From Treponema sp. (GTDB taxonomy: Bacteria > Spirochaetota > Spirochaetia > Treponematales > Breznakiellaceae): DNA of 64,000 nt. Below the pieces are notes generated by a model that saw only the letters and a program-made list of their open reading frames with translations, was not told the DNA's origin and did not search any database. How positions within the stretch are numbered: the first letter of the stretch is position 1; each line of letters starts with the position of its first letter. The stretch covers positions 62,001 to 126,000 of the forward strand of contig WRIV01000003.1 in assembly GCA_009782555.1 (NCBI GenBank). The letters run 5' to 3'. A program made the position numbers and the translations under genes. Shown piece after piece: positions 19,366 to 27,552 of the stretch.

Positions 19366-19438
19366 AACAAAAAATCCTCCTAGGATTGACAAGAGGAAGC
19401 AATCAACGATCACCCTTTTGACCTCTTTATCAAGTATA

Positions 19439-19466
19439 AGTTTATCACAAATTCATTTTGTGTCAA
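19439..19466 (-). promoter_or_regulatory. Promoter of the barrel gene at 19365
   Basis: Minus-strand TTGACA (19466-19461) and TAAACT (19444-19439) with a 16-nt spacer. The leader of about 65 nt ends in AGGAGG. Confidence 0.65.
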
Positions 19467-19555
19467 GTCCTTACGGTTTTTTTTCGGGAATTTTTAATTT
19501 TTTTCACAAAAAAGTGAAAATTTTCACAAAAAATTCAAAAAAAGTTGTAACCCGG

Positions 19556-19621
19556 AATATACGCTGTATATAGTGTATTTTACAGATAATAATATTATAT
19601 ACGCTATATACAGCGTATATT
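19556..19621. promoter_or_regulatory. Large inverted repeat, possible operator or cruciform
   Basis: Arms of 22 nt (19556-19577 and 19600-19621) match at 21 positions around a 22-nt AT-rich loop. Each arm contains ATACGCTGTATATAG. Located between divergent promoters with no T-run, it fits a regulator site or a cruciform better than a terminator. Confidence 0.6.
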
Positions 19622-19788
19622 TTGGACCGGCCCCGGAATTATGCCGGGGGGGAATCAAAAAAATTGTTGTTTTTTCTATAAATTTTAAAAAAAATTTTGC
19701 CCCCCAAAAAAATTACGGTTTTTTTTTGTGAACCCGGTTTTTACTATACAATGTTCCCCCTGGGAGCCGCCGGGGGACTCCTGAAACA

Positions 19789-19817
19789 TTGACTTTTTTT
19801 AAATTTTGTTGTAAATT
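19789..19817 (+). promoter_or_regulatory. Sigma-70-type promoter of the barrel gene at 19921
   Basis: TTGACT (19789-19794) and TAAATT (19812-19817) are separated by exactly 17 nt, giving a leader of about 97 nt. Confidence 0.65.
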
Positions 19818-19920
19818 CTTGCCAGGACAGTTGTTCTAGGTAATAACCGGGAACTGGCAATAAAACGGTACCGGAAGCGGGACGCCTGGCGACCCGTAAT
19901 AAACTATAAGGAGAAATACA

Positions 19921-20553
19921 ATGAAAAAAAGTATTTCTGTTTTGGTTCTCCTGGCGATCCTGGCGGTAGGAGCCTTTGCCCAGGGAATTTCCATGAGCGC
20001 CGGCGGCGGCGCCATCGTCGACATGAGCTTTAACAACGGCGTAAAAGAGGATTCCGATAATAAATGGCTGATGCGGAACATGAGCTTTGGGGGCTTTGTC
20101 TTTTTTGACGCGACCTATGCGGAGGTTAATGTCAGCTTTGCCTATGGCCTTGTTAGCGACTACGGGAAAGCGGGTGGTTCATCTTTTGGTCCCGACAAAT
20201 TCGGCAGTGTTTTACAGCTTGGGTTTAGCCTCTTGGGCAAGTACCCCATAGAACTGGGGCCCGTTACGGTCTTTCCCCTCCTGGGGGCCAGCTATAACAT
20301 GGTCCTTTCCGCCAAGGACGATGACGGCGACAAAATAGACGATCCCATGGACTTTAGCCAGTTCGGCCTCCTGGCCGGCGGCGGCGTGGACTACGACCTG
20401 ACCGATTCCCTCTACCTGCGGGGCGAAGTCCTCTTCCAGCTCCGGTTTGCCAGCAAAACCATGAAAGATATGGCGGATTTTTTTGGTGGTGATTTTAAAA
20501 CCACCCTGGGCATGGGGCCGGTGATCAAAATTGCCGTGGGGTACCGGTTCTAG
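19921..20553 (+). CDS. Small outer-membrane beta-barrel protein
   Basis: A 210-residue protein with a signal peptide (cleavage after AFAQ) and a predicted small barrel: strands such as FGGFVFFDATYAEVNVSFAY, a long conserved stretch LGFSLLGKYPIELGPVTVFP, and a C-terminal VGYRF, the terminal aromatic being typical of Bam substrates. About 70 percent identical by eye to the gene at 20825, so the two are a tandem duplication. An AAGGAG site precedes the ATG. Function unknown; such barrels of about eight strands are common and abundant in treponemes. Confidence 0.7.
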   Translation: MKKSISVLVLLAILAVGAFAQGISMSAGGGAIVDMSFNNGVKEDSDNKWLMRNMSFGGFVFFDATYAEVNVSFAYGLVSDYGKAGGSSFGPDKFGSVLQLGFSLLGKYPIELGPVTVFPLLGASYNMVLSAKDDDGDKIDDPMDFSQFGLLAGGGVDYDLTDSLYLRGEVLFQLRFASKTMKDMADFFGGDFKTTLGMGPVIKIAVGYRF

Positions 20554-20582
20554 GTAACGGCCTTTTCTAAACTGTAATTTTT

Positions 20583-20629
20583 TTAACAAAGACAGGGCAT
20601 AAGCGCGGCTTATGCCCTGTCTTTGTTAA
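20583..20629. terminator. Very long perfect stem-loop
   Basis: A 22-bp perfect stem (TTAACAAAGACAGGGCATAAGC and its complement) with a GCG loop, 30 nt after the barrel gene stop. It has no downstream T-run, so it may act as an RNA 3'-end stabiliser or be a mobile palindrome rather than a classical terminator. Confidence 0.6.
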
Positions 20630-20762
20630 TTAACCCTAAATTTACCTGATTTTACCGCTATTTCAAGGGCTTCATCGGATAAATAAAAATGCACAAAAGC
20701 GTAGATTACTAGGTCTAAAACCATGCCGGAGGCAGAATTCTAAAGATACCGTAACATTATAG

Positions 20763-20790
20763 TTGATTAGGGATAAAAAGCGGTTATACT
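20763..20790 (+). promoter_or_regulatory. Promoter of the barrel gene at 20825
   Basis: TTGATT (20763-20768) and TATACT (20785-20790) with a 16-nt spacer, ahead of an AAGGAG site at 20812-20817. The tandem copy is therefore transcribed on its own. Confidence 0.6.
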
Positions 20791-20824
20791 GATATAGATA
20801 ATAACCCACATAAGGAGTAATCCA

Positions 20825-21505
20825 ATGAAAAAAACCATGGCTGCGCTGGCTTTTTTGGCGGTTCTGGCGGCGGGCGCCTTTGCCCAGGGGATTTCCATGA
20901 GCGCCGGCGGCGGCCTGTTTTTTGACGGCAGCTTTAACAACGGCGTAAAGTTCAAGGAGAGCCCGATAGAATCATATGGGGGCATACGAAACATAAGCTT
21001 TGGCGGTTTTGTCTTCTTCGATGCGGCCTATGCGGAAGTTAATGTCAGTTTTGCCTATGGGAGTATTACCGCGGTGGACAAATTTTCCATTGGCAGTTAC
21101 AGCGAGACCAACACCGAAAAAATGGGCAGCGCCCTGCAGCTTGGGTTTAGCCTCTTGGGCAAGTACCCCATCGAACTGGGACCGGTTACCTTCTTTCCCC
21201 TGGCGGGGCTGGGCTACAACCGGGTGCTTTCGTTTAAAGACACCGACGGCACAAAATATGACGATGCCGGAGACTTAAGCCAGTTCAGTATCCTGGCCGG
21301 CGCCGGCGCGGACTACAACCTGACCGATTCCCTCTACCTGCGGGGCGAAATCCTGTTCCAGCTCCGGTTTGCCAGCAAAACCATGAAAGATATGGCCGAC
21401 TTTGTAAAGGCTGAAATATGGAATGATTATAGTATTCGTGTAAATCCCAAAACCACCTTGGGCCTGGGGCCGGTGATCAAGGTTGCCGTGGGGTACCGGC
21501 TCTGA
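20825..21505 (+). CDS. Small outer-membrane beta-barrel protein, tandem paralogue
   Basis: A 226-residue paralogue of the preceding gene: same signal peptide type (AGAFAQGISMSAGGG), same core (LGFSLLGKYPIELGPVTFFP), same ending (ALGxGPVIKVAVGYR type). It differs by insertions in predicted surface loops (around residues 85-95 and 195-210), as expected for exposed loops under diversifying selection. Its own promoter and ribosome site are visible. Function not recognised. Confidence 0.7.
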   Translation: MKKTMAALAFLAVLAAGAFAQGISMSAGGGLFFDGSFNNGVKFKESPIESYGGIRNISFGGFVFFDAAYAEVNVSFAYGSITAVDKFSIGSYSETNTEKMGSALQLGFSLLGKYPIELGPVTFFPLAGLGYNRVLSFKDTDGTKYDDAGDLSQFSILAGAGADYNLTDSLYLRGEILFQLRFASKTMKDMADFVKAEIWNDYSIRVNPKTTLGLGPVIKVAVGYRL

Positions 21506-21563
21506 TTGTTCCCTAGGGCCGCGGGGCAAACCACATCTACTCATAGAAGTATAAAGGGTCTTT

Positions 21564-21977
21564 ATGGAAAAAAAAGAGGATATCCGCTGGAAACAGCGGC
21601 TTCAAAATTACAAAAAAGCCCTTGGCACCCTGGAAAAGGCCGCTGCCCTGGAGAAAACCCGGGAATTGACTGACCTGGAAAAACAGGGGACCATACAGAG
21701 TTTTGAGTTCACCCTGGAAATGGCCTGGAATGTAATGAAAGACTATCTTGAGGAACAGGGCTTAACCGGCATAATTGGCAGCAAGGGGGCGGTTCGCCAG
21801 GCCTTTAGCAAGGGGCTTATTGAAGACGGACAGGTCTGGATGGACATGATAGAAAGCCGCAATATTTCGTCCCATTCCTACGACGAAGCAATAGCAGAAA
21901 AACTTCTCGATAACATTTTTCATGCCTTTTACCGGCAGTTAAAAGCCTTTGAGAAAAAAATGTGCGGCATAGAATAA
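21564..21977 (+). CDS. HEPN-domain protein, HepT/HI0074-like (type VII toxin candidate)
   Basis: A 137-residue all-helical protein of the 'nucleotidyltransferase substrate-binding' family. The HEPN RNase motif R-x4-H is present as RNISSH (Arg99, His104), followed by the tyrosine (SYDE) that antitoxins of this class modify by AMPylation. It is followed 6 nt later by the matching nucleotidyltransferase gene, the order of HepT/MntA pairs. Such toxins cleave RNA when unmodified. Whether this pair acts as toxin-antitoxin or in another role is not shown. Confidence 0.8.
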   Translation: MEKKEDIRWKQRLQNYKKALGTLEKAAALEKTRELTDLEKQGTIQSFEFTLEMAWNVMKDYLEEQGLTGIIGSKGAVRQAFSKGLIEDGQVWMDMIESRNISSHSYDEAIAEKLLDNIFHAFYRQLKAFEKKMCGIE

Positions 21978-21983
21978 CCGGGC

Positions 21984-22292
21984 ATGAAATACGGATTATC
22001 CGGCGGGACCTTTACCACCCTGGATTCAATTTTCCGAAAATACCCCGGCATTAAACAGGTTATTCTCTACGGCAGCCGGGCAAAGGGGAACTACCGCGGC
22101 GGTTCTGACATCGATATTACCCTTAAAACTGACGGAAATTTTAGTTTTACCGATCTTCTGCGAATTTCCGGGGATTTTGACGATTCGAATATGCCCTACC
22201 TTGTGGATGTTTCCATATATGACGAACTTTCCAGTCCTGAACTAAAAGCCCATATCGACCGTTGTGGGGTTGTTCTATACGACCTTGTATAA
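21984..22292 (+). CDS. Minimal nucleotidyltransferase, MntA/HI0073-like (antitoxin candidate)
   Basis: A 102-residue protein with the polymerase-beta nucleotidyltransferase signature GSRAKGNYRGGSDIDI (Gly30-Ser31, Asp42, Asp44) and a third acidic residue in YLVDVSI (Asp75), so the metal site looks complete. MntA enzymes neutralise the HEPN partner by adding AMP to a tyrosine. Paired with the HEPN gene directly upstream. The -35 hexamer of the following oad promoter overlaps its last codons. Confidence 0.82.
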   Translation: MKYGLSGGTFTTLDSIFRKYPGIKQVILYGSRAKGNYRGGSDIDITLKTDGNFSFTDLLRISGDFDDSNMPYLVDVSIYDELSSPELKAHIDRCGVVLYDLV

Positions 22293-22313
22293 GTAAAACC
22301 CCCTTGGTATACT
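22285..22313 (+). promoter_or_regulatory. Promoter of the oxaloacetate decarboxylase operon
   Basis: TTGTAT (22285-22290) and TATACT (22308-22313) with a 17-nt spacer and an extended -10 (TGG directly before the hexamer). The leader of about 85 nt ends at GGAGG (22395-22399). Confidence 0.6.
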
Positions 22314-22403
22314 TTCTCTGCTTTTTAATCAATCGAGGCTGTGTATAAAACTGCCAGGGTTTTTAAAACAGCTCTATGTACAAGTAATCACTTTGGAGGG
22401 TCT

Positions 22404-22667
22404 ATGACAATAATGGATATGCTGGGCCAGAGCGGCGTATTATCGGTGCTGGGCATGGGCATCGTATTTGGGTTTTTGATCACCATGGTTATCGCCGTAA
22501 CGCTAATGGGAAAGATTGTCCATGCCCTGGGGGCGGATAAAGACGTTACCCAGCCCCCCAAGGCTGCCGGCGGCCCGGCTGCGGGCCCATCCCCGGCGGC
22601 GGTAACCGCGGCGATTACCGCGGCAGTAACCGAATACCAAAAAACCGAAGGGGGAAAACATGGCTAA
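22404..22667 (+). CDS. oadG: Oxaloacetate decarboxylase gamma subunit
   Basis: An 87-residue protein with one N-terminal membrane segment (VLSVLGMGIVFGFLITMVIA) and an Ala/Pro-rich cytoplasmic tail, as in OadG, which holds the alpha and beta subunits together and binds zinc. ATG 22404 was chosen because GGAGG at 22395-22399 precedes it and the upstream residues of the open frame are not family-like. It overlaps oadA by 8 nt. Order gamma-alpha-beta is the usual one. Confidence 0.85.
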   Translation: MTIMDMLGQSGVLSVLGMGIVFGFLITMVIAVTLMGKIVHALGADKDVTQPPKAAGGPAAGPSPAAVTAAITAAVTEYQKTEGGKHG

Positions 22668-24705
22668 AGTTAAACTTACCGATTTGGTGCTTAGGGACGC
22701 TCACCAGTCCCTGTTTGCAACCAGGATGACCACCGCGGATATGGTTCCCGCCCTGGAAAGGCTCGACAAAATCGGCTATTTCGCCCTGGAAGGCTGGGGC
22801 GGAGCCACCTTTGACAGCTGTATCCGTTTTTTGAACGAAGATCCCTGGGAACGGCTGCGGACCCTAAAAAAGGGTCTTCCCCATACCCCTATTATGATGC
22901 TCCTTCGGGGTCAGAACCTGCTGGGTTACCGCCACTATGCGGACGATGTGGTGGACAAATTCGTAGAAAGGGCCGCGGAAAACGGGGTCAGCATATTCCG
23001 GATCTTCGATGCCTGCAACGATCCTCGCAATCTAAAGCAGGCCGCCGTTGCCGCCAAGCGGACCGGCAGGCATGTTCAGATGGCTATTTCCTACGCCACT
23101 ACCCCCTATCATACCAAAGAAATTTATGCGGATTTATCAAAGCGTTATGCCGAATTCGGGGCCGACTCAATCTGTATCAAGGATATGGCGGGGCTCCTTA
23201 AACCCTACGAAACCTACGATCTGGTCAAGGCCATCAAGGCCAAGGTGGACCTTCCCATAGAAATTCACACCCACGCTACAACAGGCCTTTCGGTGGCTGC
23301 CCTTGTTAAAGGCGCAGAAGCGGGGGCGGAAATCCTTGATACGGTAATTTCTTCCATAGCAATGGGCACAAGCCACAGCCCCACCGAAACCATGGTGGAA
23401 TCCTTTAAGGGCACCGAATTTGACACCGGCCTTGATATAATCCCCCTTTTGGACATTGCCGCCTATTTCCGGGAGGTCCGGAAAAAATACGCCAAGTTCG
23501 AGTCCAGTTTTCTGGGGGCGGATACCCGGATTCTTGCTTCCCAGGTTCCCGGAGGTATGCTTTCTAACCTGGAAAGCCAACTAAAGGAACAGAATGCCGC
23601 GGACAAAATAGACGAGGTTCTAAAGGAAATCCAGGTTGTCCAGAAGGACTGCGGTTACATCCCCCTGGTAACTCCAACCAGCCAGATTGTGGGGACCCAG
23701 GCGGTGTTCAACGTCCTCTTTGGCCGCTACAAAAACCTTACCCAGGAAACGGCGGACCTGGTTACGGGCCGTTACGGCGCCCTGGCCGCCCCGGCAAACC
23801 CCGAACTGGTTAAGCTGGGCCTGGAAAAGAACAAATATGATGCGGTCCTTACCGACCGGCCCGCAGACAAAATTCCCAACGAATTTGCCAAAATCGAAGA
23901 AGAAGCAAAAAAAGCCGGCGCAAAAACCGTGGAGGATGTCCTGACCTATGCGATGTTCCCCAAGGTAGCGCCGGGTTTCTTCCAGAAACGCTCCGAAGGG
24001 CCGGTGAACTCCGCTTCGTTTGCGGAAAAACCCGCCGCCCCGGCGGCTTCCGGCGGCCCCGCCGCCGGCCAAGGGGCCAAATACAATGTTAACGTTAACG
24101 GTGCCAACTATGCGGTGGTGGTTTCCCCCGCCGGTATGGCGGCGGTGGTCCCCGGCGGATCGGCAGCGCCGGCTGCCGCCGGGGCAGTTCCCGCAGCGGC
24201 GGCTCCTTCGGGGGGTACGGCCATCCCCGCCCCGGTGGCAGGAACCGTTCTCCGTTATGTGGCCGCCGAAGGATCGCAGGTTAAGTCAGGGGAAACGGTT
24301 TTGATCATGGAATCCATGAAGATGGAACTGGAGATAAAAGCCACCGGTACAGGGCCGATACATTTCCTTGTGGCGGCGGGAACCCAGGTTGCCCAGCAGC
24401 AGCCGTTGGCCGAAATCGCCGGAACCGCTCCGGCTGCTCCGGCAGCCCCGGCCATGGCAGAACCCGCGGCGGCTCCCGCGGCTCCATCCGGAGGCGGCGC
24501 CGTTATCCCCGCCCCGGTGGCCGGTACCCTGCTCCGGTATGCGGTAAACGAAGGAGCGCAGGTTAAACCTGGGGAGACCATTGTTATTATGGAATCCATG
24601 AAAATGGAACTGGAAATAAAATCCACCGCCGCAGGAAAGGTCCATTTTTTGGCAGCCCCGGGAACCCAGGTTGCGTCCCAGCAGCCCATGGCAGAGATCC
24701 AATAA
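22660..24705 (+). CDS. oadA: Oxaloacetate decarboxylase alpha subunit with two biotinyl domains
   Basis: A 681-residue carboxyltransferase that moves the carboxyl group of oxaloacetate to biotin. The N-terminal HMGL-like barrel begins LVLRDAHQSLFATRM; the conserved carboxylase domain follows (to about residue 450). After an Ala/Pro linker come two complete biotinyl domains, each with ESMKMELEIK (biotin-accepting Lys554 and Lys648) and joined by a second Ala/Pro linker. Enzymes of this family normally carry one. With OadG and OadB it forms the sodium-pumping decarboxylase on the inner membrane. A pyruvate carboxylase subunit B role is less likely given the oadB partner. Confidence 0.93.
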   Translation: MAKVKLTDLVLRDAHQSLFATRMTTADMVPALERLDKIGYFALEGWGGATFDSCIRFLNEDPWERLRTLKKGLPHTPIMMLLRGQNLLGYRHYADDVVDKFVERAAENGVSIFRIFDACNDPRNLKQAAVAAKRTGRHVQMAISYATTPYHTKEIYADLSKRYAEFGADSICIKDMAGLLKPYETYDLVKAIKAKVDLPIEIHTHATTGLSVAALVKGAEAGAEILDTVISSIAMGTSHSPTETMVESFKGTEFDTGLDIIPLLDIAAYFREVRKKYAKFESSFLGADTRILASQVPGGMLSNLESQLKEQNAADKIDEVLKEIQVVQKDCGYIPLVTPTSQIVGTQAVFNVLFGRYKNLTQETADLVTGRYGALAAPANPELVKLGLEKNKYDAVLTDRPADKIPNEFAKIEEEAKKAGAKTVEDVLTYAMFPKVAPGFFQKRSEGPVNSASFAEKPAAPAASGGPAAGQGAKYNVNVNGANYAVVVSPAGMAAVVPGGSAAPAAAGAVPAAAAPSGGTAIPAPVAGTVLRYVAAEGSQVKSGETVLIMESMKMELEIKATGTGPIHFLVAAGTQVAQQQPLAEIAGTAPAAPAAPAMAEPAAAPAAPSGGGAVIPAPVAGTLLRYAVNEGAQVKPGETIVIMESMKMELEIKSTAAGKVHFLAAPGTQVASQQPMAEIQ

Positions 24706-24756
24706 TGCCGCAGGCACTATTGGAATCAAAAACTCCAGATTCACCAAGAGGTTAAA

Positions 24757-26208
24757 ATGTTAAGCAGCAAAAAAGATCCGGTTTATGTCATCAAGGCGTG
24801 CCTTTTAATAATGGCCATCGCCGTTGGGTTTTCCTTTGTCAGCACCGCTTTTAGCTATCCGGCGAAAGCGCAGACAGCAGCTTCAACCGACGAAGGGCCG
24901 TCTTTTAGGAATATGGACGCCATTATTCCCAACAGCAAAGACCTGCCCCGGGTATCGCTGGGAACCTTTCTAAGCAATATCGCCGAAACCACAGGGATTT
25001 ACGCCTTTTTTAACGATAAAATCGACAAAGAAACGACTATCCTTGACGAAGCGACGGGCAAATTTAAAACCACCCCGGTGGCCGGCTGGCAGGAACTGCT
25101 CATGGTGGCGGTGGGTTTTCTTATCGTCTACCTGGGGGCAGCCAAGGGCTTTGAGCCTCTGCTCCTGATCCCCATTGGTTTTGGAACAATCTTTGTAAAT
25201 ATTCCCTTTGCCGGCATGGGTAGTCCGGGGGTCTGGAACGAAACGCTAAAACTATGGGAACACCAGGGGTTTCTGGATATTATCTACAAGGCGGGGGTCG
25301 GCAATGAGTTTTTTCCCCTGCTGATCTTTGTCGGCATCGGGGCCATGACAGACTTTGGCCCCCTTATTGCCAATCCCAAGACGGCTATCCTTGGAGCGGC
25401 GGCGCAATTCGGCGTTTTCGGAACCATGTTCTTTGTCAGCGCCTCCAACCTGCTCCCCAATATCGCCTTTAATATGAAAGACGCCGGCGCAATTTCAATT
25501 ATAGGAGGAGCGGACGGCCCCACGACGATTTACATAGCCGCCAAACTTGCCCCGCGCCTTATGGCCACGGTGGCGGTGGCCGCCTATTCCTACATGGCCC
25601 TGGTACCGATTATCCAGCCGCCGATAATGAAATTCCTGACCACCAAGCAGGAGCGGCAGATAAAGATGAGGCAGCTCAGGCCGGTGTCGCAGACGGAAAA
25701 GATATTCTTTCCCATGGTGGTCTTTGGCCTGGCATTGTTTCTTATCCCTTCGGCGGCGCCCCTTATCGGCTGCCTGATGTTCGGCAACTTTCTCCGGGAA
25801 TGTAAAGTTGTTGACCGGCTCTCGGACACCTCCCAGAACGCGTTAATGAACATCGTCTCCATGTTCCTTTCCCTCGGTGTAGGCAGCCAGATGACCCCCG
25901 AAAAGTTCCTGAACTCTTCGTCCCTAATTATTGTTGTCATGGGGCTGGTAGCGTTTTGCATCGCCACCGGCACCGGGATCATGGTGGCCAAATTTATGAA
26001 TCTTTTCCTAAAAGAAAAAATTAATCCCCTTATCGGTTCCGCCGGCGTTTCCGCGGTTCCCATGGCGGCCCGGGTTTCCAACAAGGTGGGGCTGGAAGAA
26101 GATCCGGGGAACTTCCTGCTTATGCACGCCATGGGCCCCAACGTGGCCGGCGTTATCGGCACCGCCATCGCCGCGGGGGTCATGATAGCCGTTTACGGCG
26201 GACACTAG
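24757..26208 (+). CDS. oadB: Oxaloacetate decarboxylase beta subunit (sodium pump)
   Basis: A 483-residue integral membrane protein that decarboxylates carboxybiotin and exports Na+. It shows the conserved core GIGAMTDFGPLIANPKT and NIAFNMKDAGAISIIGGADGPT, the segments carrying residues of the sodium path in Klebsiella OadB. It has roughly 50 extra residues at the N terminus, including a first hydrophobic segment and a linker not found in the shortest family members. It ends the operon, followed by a terminator at 26224. Confidence 0.93.
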   Translation: MLSSKKDPVYVIKACLLIMAIAVGFSFVSTAFSYPAKAQTAASTDEGPSFRNMDAIIPNSKDLPRVSLGTFLSNIAETTGIYAFFNDKIDKETTILDEATGKFKTTPVAGWQELLMVAVGFLIVYLGAAKGFEPLLLIPIGFGTIFVNIPFAGMGSPGVWNETLKLWEHQGFLDIIYKAGVGNEFFPLLIFVGIGAMTDFGPLIANPKTAILGAAAQFGVFGTMFFVSASNLLPNIAFNMKDAGAISIIGGADGPTTIYIAAKLAPRLMATVAVAAYSYMALVPIIQPPIMKFLTTKQERQIKMRQLRPVSQTEKIFFPMVVFGLALFLIPSAAPLIGCLMFGNFLRECKVVDRLSDTSQNALMNIVSMFLSLGVGSQMTPEKFLNSSSLIIVVMGLVAFCIATGTGIMVAKFMNLFLKEKINPLIGSAGVSAVPMAARVSNKVGLEEDPGNFLLMHAMGPNVAGVIGTAIAAGVMIAVYGGH

Positions 26209-26223
26209 ACCACGGAATAACAT

Positions 26224-26259
26224 AAAAAAGGCGGCGCCTGAAACGGTACCGCCTTTTTT
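26224..26259. terminator. Intrinsic terminator after oadB
   Basis: AAAAAAGGCGG pairs with CCGCCTTTTTT around a 14-nt loop and ends in a run of seven T, 15 nt after the oadB stop. Confidence 0.88.
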
Positions 26260-26290
26260 TATCTGACTAAACTATTTCGCCTGTCCGCAG

Positions 26291-26296
26291 TATAGT
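26291..26296 (+). promoter_or_regulatory. -10-like hexamer for a leaderless start
   Basis: TATAGT ends 7 nt before the ATG at 26304, which lacks a Shine-Dalgarno sequence. Transcription would begin at or next to the start codon. Confidence 0.4.
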
Positions 26297-26303
26297 GTTA
26301 ATT

Positions 26304-26915
26304 ATGAAAAAAGAATTTCTTCCCTACGAAGCAGTCCGGAACAACGCCCTTAAACTGGCGGCAAGGATTTACAGCGAAGGTTTTTTGCCCGACGTTATTT
26401 ATGTATCCCTAAGGGGCGGCGCCTATCTTGGCAATGTAATCAGCGAATATTTTAAGATTGTTAACCGCAGGGGCCATCCGGTGTACTATGCCGCCGTGGT
26501 AGCCCGCTCGTATTCCAATGTGCGTAAAGCGCAGGAAGAAATAAAAGTAGAAGGCTGGACCTACGGGCCTGAACACCTGCGTACCGGAGACAAGGTCCTT
26601 CTTGTAGACGACATCTTTGACACAGGAAAAACCATTAACCATTTGGCAGACATAATCCTTAAAACAGGCATCCCCCGGGAGGATCTTAAAATAGCTGTCC
26701 ACGATTACAAATATTTTTATGACAAACCGGTACAGCTTCCCATTCAGCCGGATTACTGGTGCCGCAGGAAGGAACAATCAATACAGGACGAAGATTCCTG
26801 GATCCATTACATGAGCCATGAGCTTATAGGACTTAACGCCATGGAATTAGAAGAATACTACTATAAACAGGACAGTGAGCTGAGGGATATTTTTTCCGGA
26901 TTTGAATGGCCGTAA
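26304..26915 (+). CDS. Type I phosphoribosyltransferase
   Basis: A 203-residue cytosolic protein with the PRPP-binding loop VLLVDDIFDTGKT (about residues 95-107) and upstream VSLRGGAYLG, as in hypoxanthine/xanthine phosphoribosyltransferases that salvage purine bases. ATG 26304 preferred over GTG 26295. Neither has a Shine-Dalgarno site, while a TATAGT lies 7 nt before the ATG. It overlaps rnhB by 10 nt. The exact base (hypoxanthine, guanine or xanthine) cannot be read with confidence. Confidence 0.82.
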   Translation: MKKEFLPYEAVRNNALKLAARIYSEGFLPDVIYVSLRGGAYLGNVISEYFKIVNRRGHPVYYAAVVARSYSNVRKAQEEIKVEGWTYGPEHLRTGDKVLLVDDIFDTGKTINHLADIILKTGIPREDLKIAVHDYKYFYDKPVQLPIQPDYWCRRKEQSIQDEDSWIHYMSHELIGLNAMELEEYYYKQDSELRDIFSGFEWP

Positions 26916-27544
26916 AATCAGTTCCGGAAAGCAATCCGGCAATACCATGCAATTCAAAAAACACAGGTTGCATCATTGGCTTTGATGAAGCAGGAAGGGG
27001 CCCCCTGGCAGGCCCGGTCTATGCTGCAGCGGTCATACTTCCCCGTGGTTTTCCCATTAAGTTTTTAAATGATTCAAAAAAATTACCGGAAAAAAACCGG
27101 GATATGGCGGCTTCCCTTATTCTGGATCAGGCTGCGTACGGCATAGCCAGCGCTGAAGCCGCTGAAATAGACAAAATCAATATATTACAGGCCAGTCTTC
27201 TGGCAATGACCAGAGCCTGGCAGGCGCTGGCTGCTGCCTTTCCCGGCGTTGTGCAGAATTATGAACTCTGCGCTGTCGCCGACGGTCTTTACTGCCCTGC
27301 CCTTCCCATACCATGCAAGGCCCTTGTCAAAGCCGATGCTCAAATACCGGAAGTAATGGCCGCTTCTATTCTTGCAAAAACCGCCAGGGACAAAATCATG
27401 AAAAAATTTTCCTGGTTTTACCCTGAGTACGGCTATGATAAACACAAAGGCTATCCAACCAAGGCGCACCTAGAAGCCATTGCCCGCTGCGGGCCGTCAC
27501 CCATTCAAAGGAAGAGTTTTAAAATAAAGGCAGTACAGCGGTAA
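26906..27544 (+). CDS. rnhB: Ribonuclease HII
   Basis: A 212-residue enzyme that cuts RNA in RNA-DNA hybrids and single ribonucleotides in DNA. The catalytic DEAGRGPLAGPV motif is at about residues 26-37; further family motifs are KKLPEKNRD, VMAASILAKTARD and GYDKHKGYPTKAH. Length is typical. Its start lies inside the end of the phosphoribosyltransferase gene. It converges with rpmE 8 nt away. RNase HI is also encoded here (42588-43058), so both classes are present. Confidence 0.93.
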   Translation: MAVKSVPESNPAIPCNSKNTGCIIGFDEAGRGPLAGPVYAAAVILPRGFPIKFLNDSKKLPEKNRDMAASLILDQAAYGIASAEAAEIDKINILQASLLAMTRAWQALAAAFPGVVQNYELCAVADGLYCPALPIPCKALVKADAQIPEVMAASILAKTARDKIMKKFSWFYPEYGYDKHKGYPTKAHLEAIARCGPSPIQRKSFKIKAVQR

Positions 27545-27552
27545 ATTAGGGT

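Larger units (their letters stand above)
19366..19920. other. Long AT-rich intergenic region with palindromes
   Basis: A 555-bp stretch without a plausible gene, separating the divergent barrel genes. It holds the minus-strand promoter (19439-19466), repeated TTTTCAC boxes (an inverted pair at 19501-19520 and a further direct copy at 19521-19527), a 22-bp-arm palindrome (19556-19621), several A/T runs, a GC-rich imperfect hairpin around 19751-19789 and the plus-strand promoter (19789-19817). Confidence 0.7.

Noticed and set aside
19751-19789. Terminator in the long intergenic region
   Set aside because: The GC-rich hairpin is imperfect and is followed by a promoter rather than a clear T-tract ending a gene; no transcript is expected to end there.
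22147-22332. Minus-strand small gene opposite the MntA-like gene
   Set aside because: No ribosome site, no family resemblance, and it lies opposite a conserved nucleotidyltransferase gene.
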